Shown here piece after piece: positions 20,625 to 20,745 of a stretch of DNA of 20,745 nucleotides (the first letter of the stretch is position 1; every line of letters starts with the position of its first letter). The notes under the pieces are model-generated. The model was given only the letters and a program-made list of their open reading frames with translations, searched no databases and was not told the DNA's origin. This DNA comes from Dehalococcoidia bacterium. GTDB lineage: Bacteria > Chloroflexota > Dehalococcoidia > Dehalococcoidales > BS750m-G39. The DNA lies in contig JAUWZG010000010.1 in NCBI GenBank assembly GCA_030615425.1, positions 1 to 20,745 on the forward strand. Reading direction: 5' to 3'. The position numbers and the translations under genes were made by a program.

Positions 20625-20745
20625 TAGTAAGAAATACAACAGAAAGCCCTGATGCTTCCCGTTGTTGTGGTCCTGGATGCTTATTTTTGCCTTATCTTTA
20701 GACGGATAGGGTATTTAGAGGGTACGCTAGATTATCGAACCAAGT

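Overview
The window (20,745 bp, roughly 50% GC) looks like a chromosomal segment of an uncultured anaerobic bacterium. The mix of genes (a branched-chain amino-acid type ABC importer with its own long-chain acyl-CoA synthetase, a two-subunit aconitase X, a DUF4418/FtsX ABC module, and NarL/FixJ and OmpR-type regulators with many GTG/TTG starts) fits Chloroflexota of the Dehalococcoidia type or a similar sediment lineage. This assignment is an inference from gene style only and is held with low to moderate confidence. Almost all genes lie on the minus strand; only the two response regulators and one tiny ORF near the right end are on plus.

Layout. (1) 1-3305 is a recombination-prone junction: the 3' part of an OmpR/PhoB-type response regulator, a tRNA-Thr(CGU) gene, an intact tyrosine recombinase, a chimeric ORF in which a beta-helix lipoprotein runs into an integrase-linked tail, a spacer full of inverted repeats, and the N-terminal scrap of a second, different tyrosine recombinase. 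(2) 3306-8611 is a compact operon, read right to left: DUF4418 membrane protein, two tandem paralogous FtsX/MacB-type permeases, an ABC ATPase, a lipid-anchored DJ-1/PfpI protein and a lipid-anchored TAXI-type solute-binding protein. It sits directly behind a truncated iron-containing alcohol dehydrogenase gene (8630-9181). (3) 9388-16568 is a liv-type operon in the order H-M-K-G-acyl-CoA synthetase-F, preceded by a good promoter and closed by a clear intrinsic terminator. (4) 16656-18347 encodes the large and small subunits of aconitase X. (5) 18348-20745 is gene-poor: strong hairpins, a small ribbon-helix-helix protein, an orphan NarL/FixJ-type regulator with a canonical sigma-70 promoter and an eroded acidic pocket, a Cys-rich microprotein, and a decayed tRNA-fMet-like sequence.

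How the genes may work together. The liv operon should capture a carboxylate or amino-acid-like solute (LivK), import it (LivHMGF) and activate a carboxylic acid to its CoA thioester in the same transcript; aconitase X just upstream would dehydrate a hydroxy acid such as cis-3-hydroxy-L-proline or a mevalonate phosphate. The DUF4418-FtsX-FtsX-ATPase-DJ-1-TAXI operon is the most system-like and least described unit. Its translational coupling, two secreted lipoproteins and recurring cysteines in predicted exported or membrane parts suggest an envelope transport or metal/thiol-handling machine. That function is inference; the architecture is read directly from the sequence.
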